Source of the DNA: JAHJHG01 sp964463425
GTDB taxonomy: Bacteria > Patescibacteriota > Microgenomatia > UBA8517
DNA length: 5,683 nucleotides
Direction of reading: 5' to 3'
Assembly (NCBI GenBank): GCA_964463425.1
Contig: CAYXBV010000016.1
Location: 1-5,683, forward strand
The position numbers and the translations under genes are program-made. Shown piece by piece: positions 5,201 to 5,683 of this stretch; position 1 is the stretch's first letter, and each line of letters opens with the position of its first letter. Below the pieces are notes generated by a model, which saw only the letters and a program-made list of their open reading frames with translations, searched no databases and was not told the origin of the DNA.

Positions 5201-5683
5201 GCTTCTTTTTTTAGTGGTACGCTTCTTGGACATTCGGGTCATTTTATCCGCAATGGCAGCAAGTTCTTTTTCTTTGCCCGGCATTGCGTACAGTTTTGTA
5301 TCAGGCATTGGGGATGGTATGGATTTCTGGGCGGTACGATAAGCAGTATCAATTTGCTCTGGAGTATATTCTACGGCTCCAGGGATAGTTACTTCATTCT
5401 CTCTGTCCCACCTCCCCTTATCGTGAATCCCTTCCCAAACATTACGAGTATCATACTTACTTCCATTGGCTACCCAGTTGGCGTGGTATTCTGTGATTTT
5501 AAGGGCATCTTCTTCTTTGGTCGGGTCGAGTTTACCTGTGGGAACAAACTCGCTTGCTTGCCCCTGCTCCACTTTAGGACTTGTGGCAGGCTCAGTAATG
5601 ATTTCTTGTTCATTTTTAATCTCCTTTGGTTTTTCAGTTGTTAAGCTTTCCTTGACATCTGCTCTTAGTTGTGAAATAAATTT
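2273..5683 (-). CDS. giant polyvalent-type phage protein with sliding-clamp-like domains, N-terminus outside window
   Basis: At least 1136 residues; the frame has no stop up to the right edge, and the GTG at 5572 lacks a Shine-Dalgarno, so the gene starts further right. Residues below count from 5572. A basic linker (110-138) precedes residues 141-340, which resemble beta-clamp domains 2 and 3: EDSRYAIAGVFVE, VGTDGRRM (171-178), FPKWQEIVP (213-221), VNPQFLLDTI (291-300) and a terminal VIMPV (334-338), compare VRYYLNGMLFE, VATDGHRL, FPDYRRVLP and VVMPM of E. coli DnaN. Another Lys-rich linker (395-407) leads to a long, mostly helical part with YLDVYFPSMVKDFDGL (537-552), a coiled coil (about 655-716), DVQPISKMEVPELYAK (914-929), a FYMYKTFILKRIDILRREGF stretch (936-955), a hydrophobic helix (974-990), and IPWMGDTYYWWFGEGARK (1073-1090). 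These late motifs are typical of large polyvalent-protein-associated domains in phages. Such proteins are thought to be packaged and injected; that role is inferred here. Confidence 0.88.
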   Translation of the reverse strand, partial: KFISQLRADVKESLTTEKPKEIKNEQEIITEPATSPKVEQGQASEFVPTGKLDPTKEEDALKITEYHANWVANGSKYDTRNVWEGIHDKGRWDRENEVTIPGAVEYTPEQIDTAYRTAQKSIPSPMPDTKLYAMPGKEKELAAIADKMTRMSKKRTTKKRSTLPKAKKLLKIKPPTKEDSIKAVFAATAKEDSRYAIAGVFVEGENIVGTDGRRMFIAKGKWGKDGIYLNPVSLRKGLLGKVDKKGELRFPKWQEIVPDVSDQKPIIVNDLNALLSHIQRASLVTTEESKGILVIANEDGSLGFAGAAPEVGHTEINVNPGGKILCGVNPQFLLDTIKFHAGRGDNSFEFYFPKPDRPMLTKSLDGKTSTVIMPVNADKPSEAVIEDIAKLKKPLTKEVKKDHRQGGFLDNTPIGSEAKLIAKLEELIGEAPKPKKTKLKKEPKESVVLTTKAAIGQTLNEAGKGIDKAFGMMSTRLKNISLGLFQDVRNKYINPTLTTVADRVKVAHSLVDGIRTEMSAEDQRAFDKAVWQADDETTNKLIAKYKLQDEYAQYRSMMDVIFHEAKAVGIDMGYLDVYFPSMVKDFDGLMGLLNRQEQYEPIVMAMLMAEDKKGRPLNKDEQMKMIDSLLRGYQLSGIALGRPGFAKERTVSREDFSLKKYYYGFEESISRYIESMTENIHARQFFGKTTAEIVKLRASISRNQTVIAKLKSGQTKKRYDLQQQKFINLTPEMVRAEIDKRKAKLVELQAELDKKDNGSLDNSIGAYVLDLIEDGKLKYGQQEELVNIFQGIFQAKGSGKWMQTVKSLEYAGSLAQISAVITQYGEAVLPLLYAPGTMLPNYVRAHIGKSNIKLSDIGVAHIGQEWVDADLDGIVKKLMKPFELADRVGKETYVNSIVDKYRKMAVKNPEKARVEIRKYYPEDGVESVLNSLKSGEIDNNVKGFALNELADVQPISKMEVPELYAKAGNWKVFYMYKTFILKRIDILRREGFAEITAGVKSGDKERVLKGFARLLWLSFMFTLADSSMDAIKDFVKGKPLDKVENYVMDNLLQMVMLSKYSASKSLREGPIIFLKDNIVLPVTNINAAVKDIFTLMNEDSEKGSEFVRRIPWMGDTYYWWFGEGARKIDEGVYEKN
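4553..5152 (-). other. sliding-clamp-like module inside the giant protein
   Basis: This part encodes residues 141-340 (counted from 5572), about 200 residues that line up with the second and third domains of DnaN. Kept features: the SRYAIAGVFVE strand pair; the TDGRR turn (Thr173, Asp174, Arg176, Arg177), where DnaN has TDGHR; the Pro214 and Val220 equivalents of the interdomain segment; and the C-terminal Met336-Pro337 that in DnaN forms part of the client-binding cleft. The first of the three DnaN domains is missing. A functional ring has six such domains, so a two-domain unit would need three copies, as in PCNA. Whether it forms a ring at all is unknown. Confidence 0.7.

Noticed and set aside
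2273..5572. GTG at 5572 as the real start of the large gene
   Set aside because: No Shine-Dalgarno precedes it and the frame stays open to the window edge.

Overview
The window looks like an accessory or late segment of a tailed-phage or prophage genome, probably environmental. All supportable genes lie on the minus strand and read right to left. The evidence is a very large polyvalent-type phage protein, a small holin-like membrane protein, an HNH-AP2 homing-type endonuclease, a small orphan phage protein, and a compact, highly structured non-coding region of the kind phages carry beside tRNA genes. Shine-Dalgarno motifs (GGAG/GAGG/AAGGG) precede the starts, so the host is an ordinary bacterium. 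The host cannot be identified further from this sequence.

Right to left. Positions 5683-2273 hold one open frame that runs off the right edge; the GTG at 5572 is only an internal codon. It encodes at least 1136 residues, with two domains resembling domains 2 and 3 of the bacterial DNA polymerase III beta sliding clamp, followed by a long region typical of large polyvalent phage proteins. After a 22-base gap comes an 85-residue protein with one C-terminal membrane segment (2250-1993), then a terminator-like hairpin (about 1965-1930). A sigma70-like promoter (1847-1819) and a second terminator-like hairpin (1770-1708) lie in front of a 170-residue HNH-AP2 endonuclease gene (1695-1183). An orphan 118-residue gene (1169-813) follows, then a terminator (765-724).

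Positions 812-15 contain no protein gene. A good promoter (725-697) points into this stretch, which ends in a strong terminator (82-29). Between them, helices tile nearly the whole sequence: a 95-base tRNA-like element with a perfect T-arm (599-505), several multi-branched domains and a possible pseudoknot in the middle, and a 113-base element closed by a 13-bp helix and followed by UCCA (201-89). I read this as one large structured non-coding RNA of about 500-660 nt, comparable in size and setting to the ornate phage RNAs ROOL and GOLLD, but I cannot assign it to a family. Past its terminator, a new gene starts at position 14 and leaves the window.

The large protein and the holin-like gene look like one late operon. 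The endonuclease looks like a self-regulated insertion behind that operon, and the RNA is a separate transcription unit. The strongest observations are the structured RNA and the sliding-clamp-like module inside the giant phage protein.
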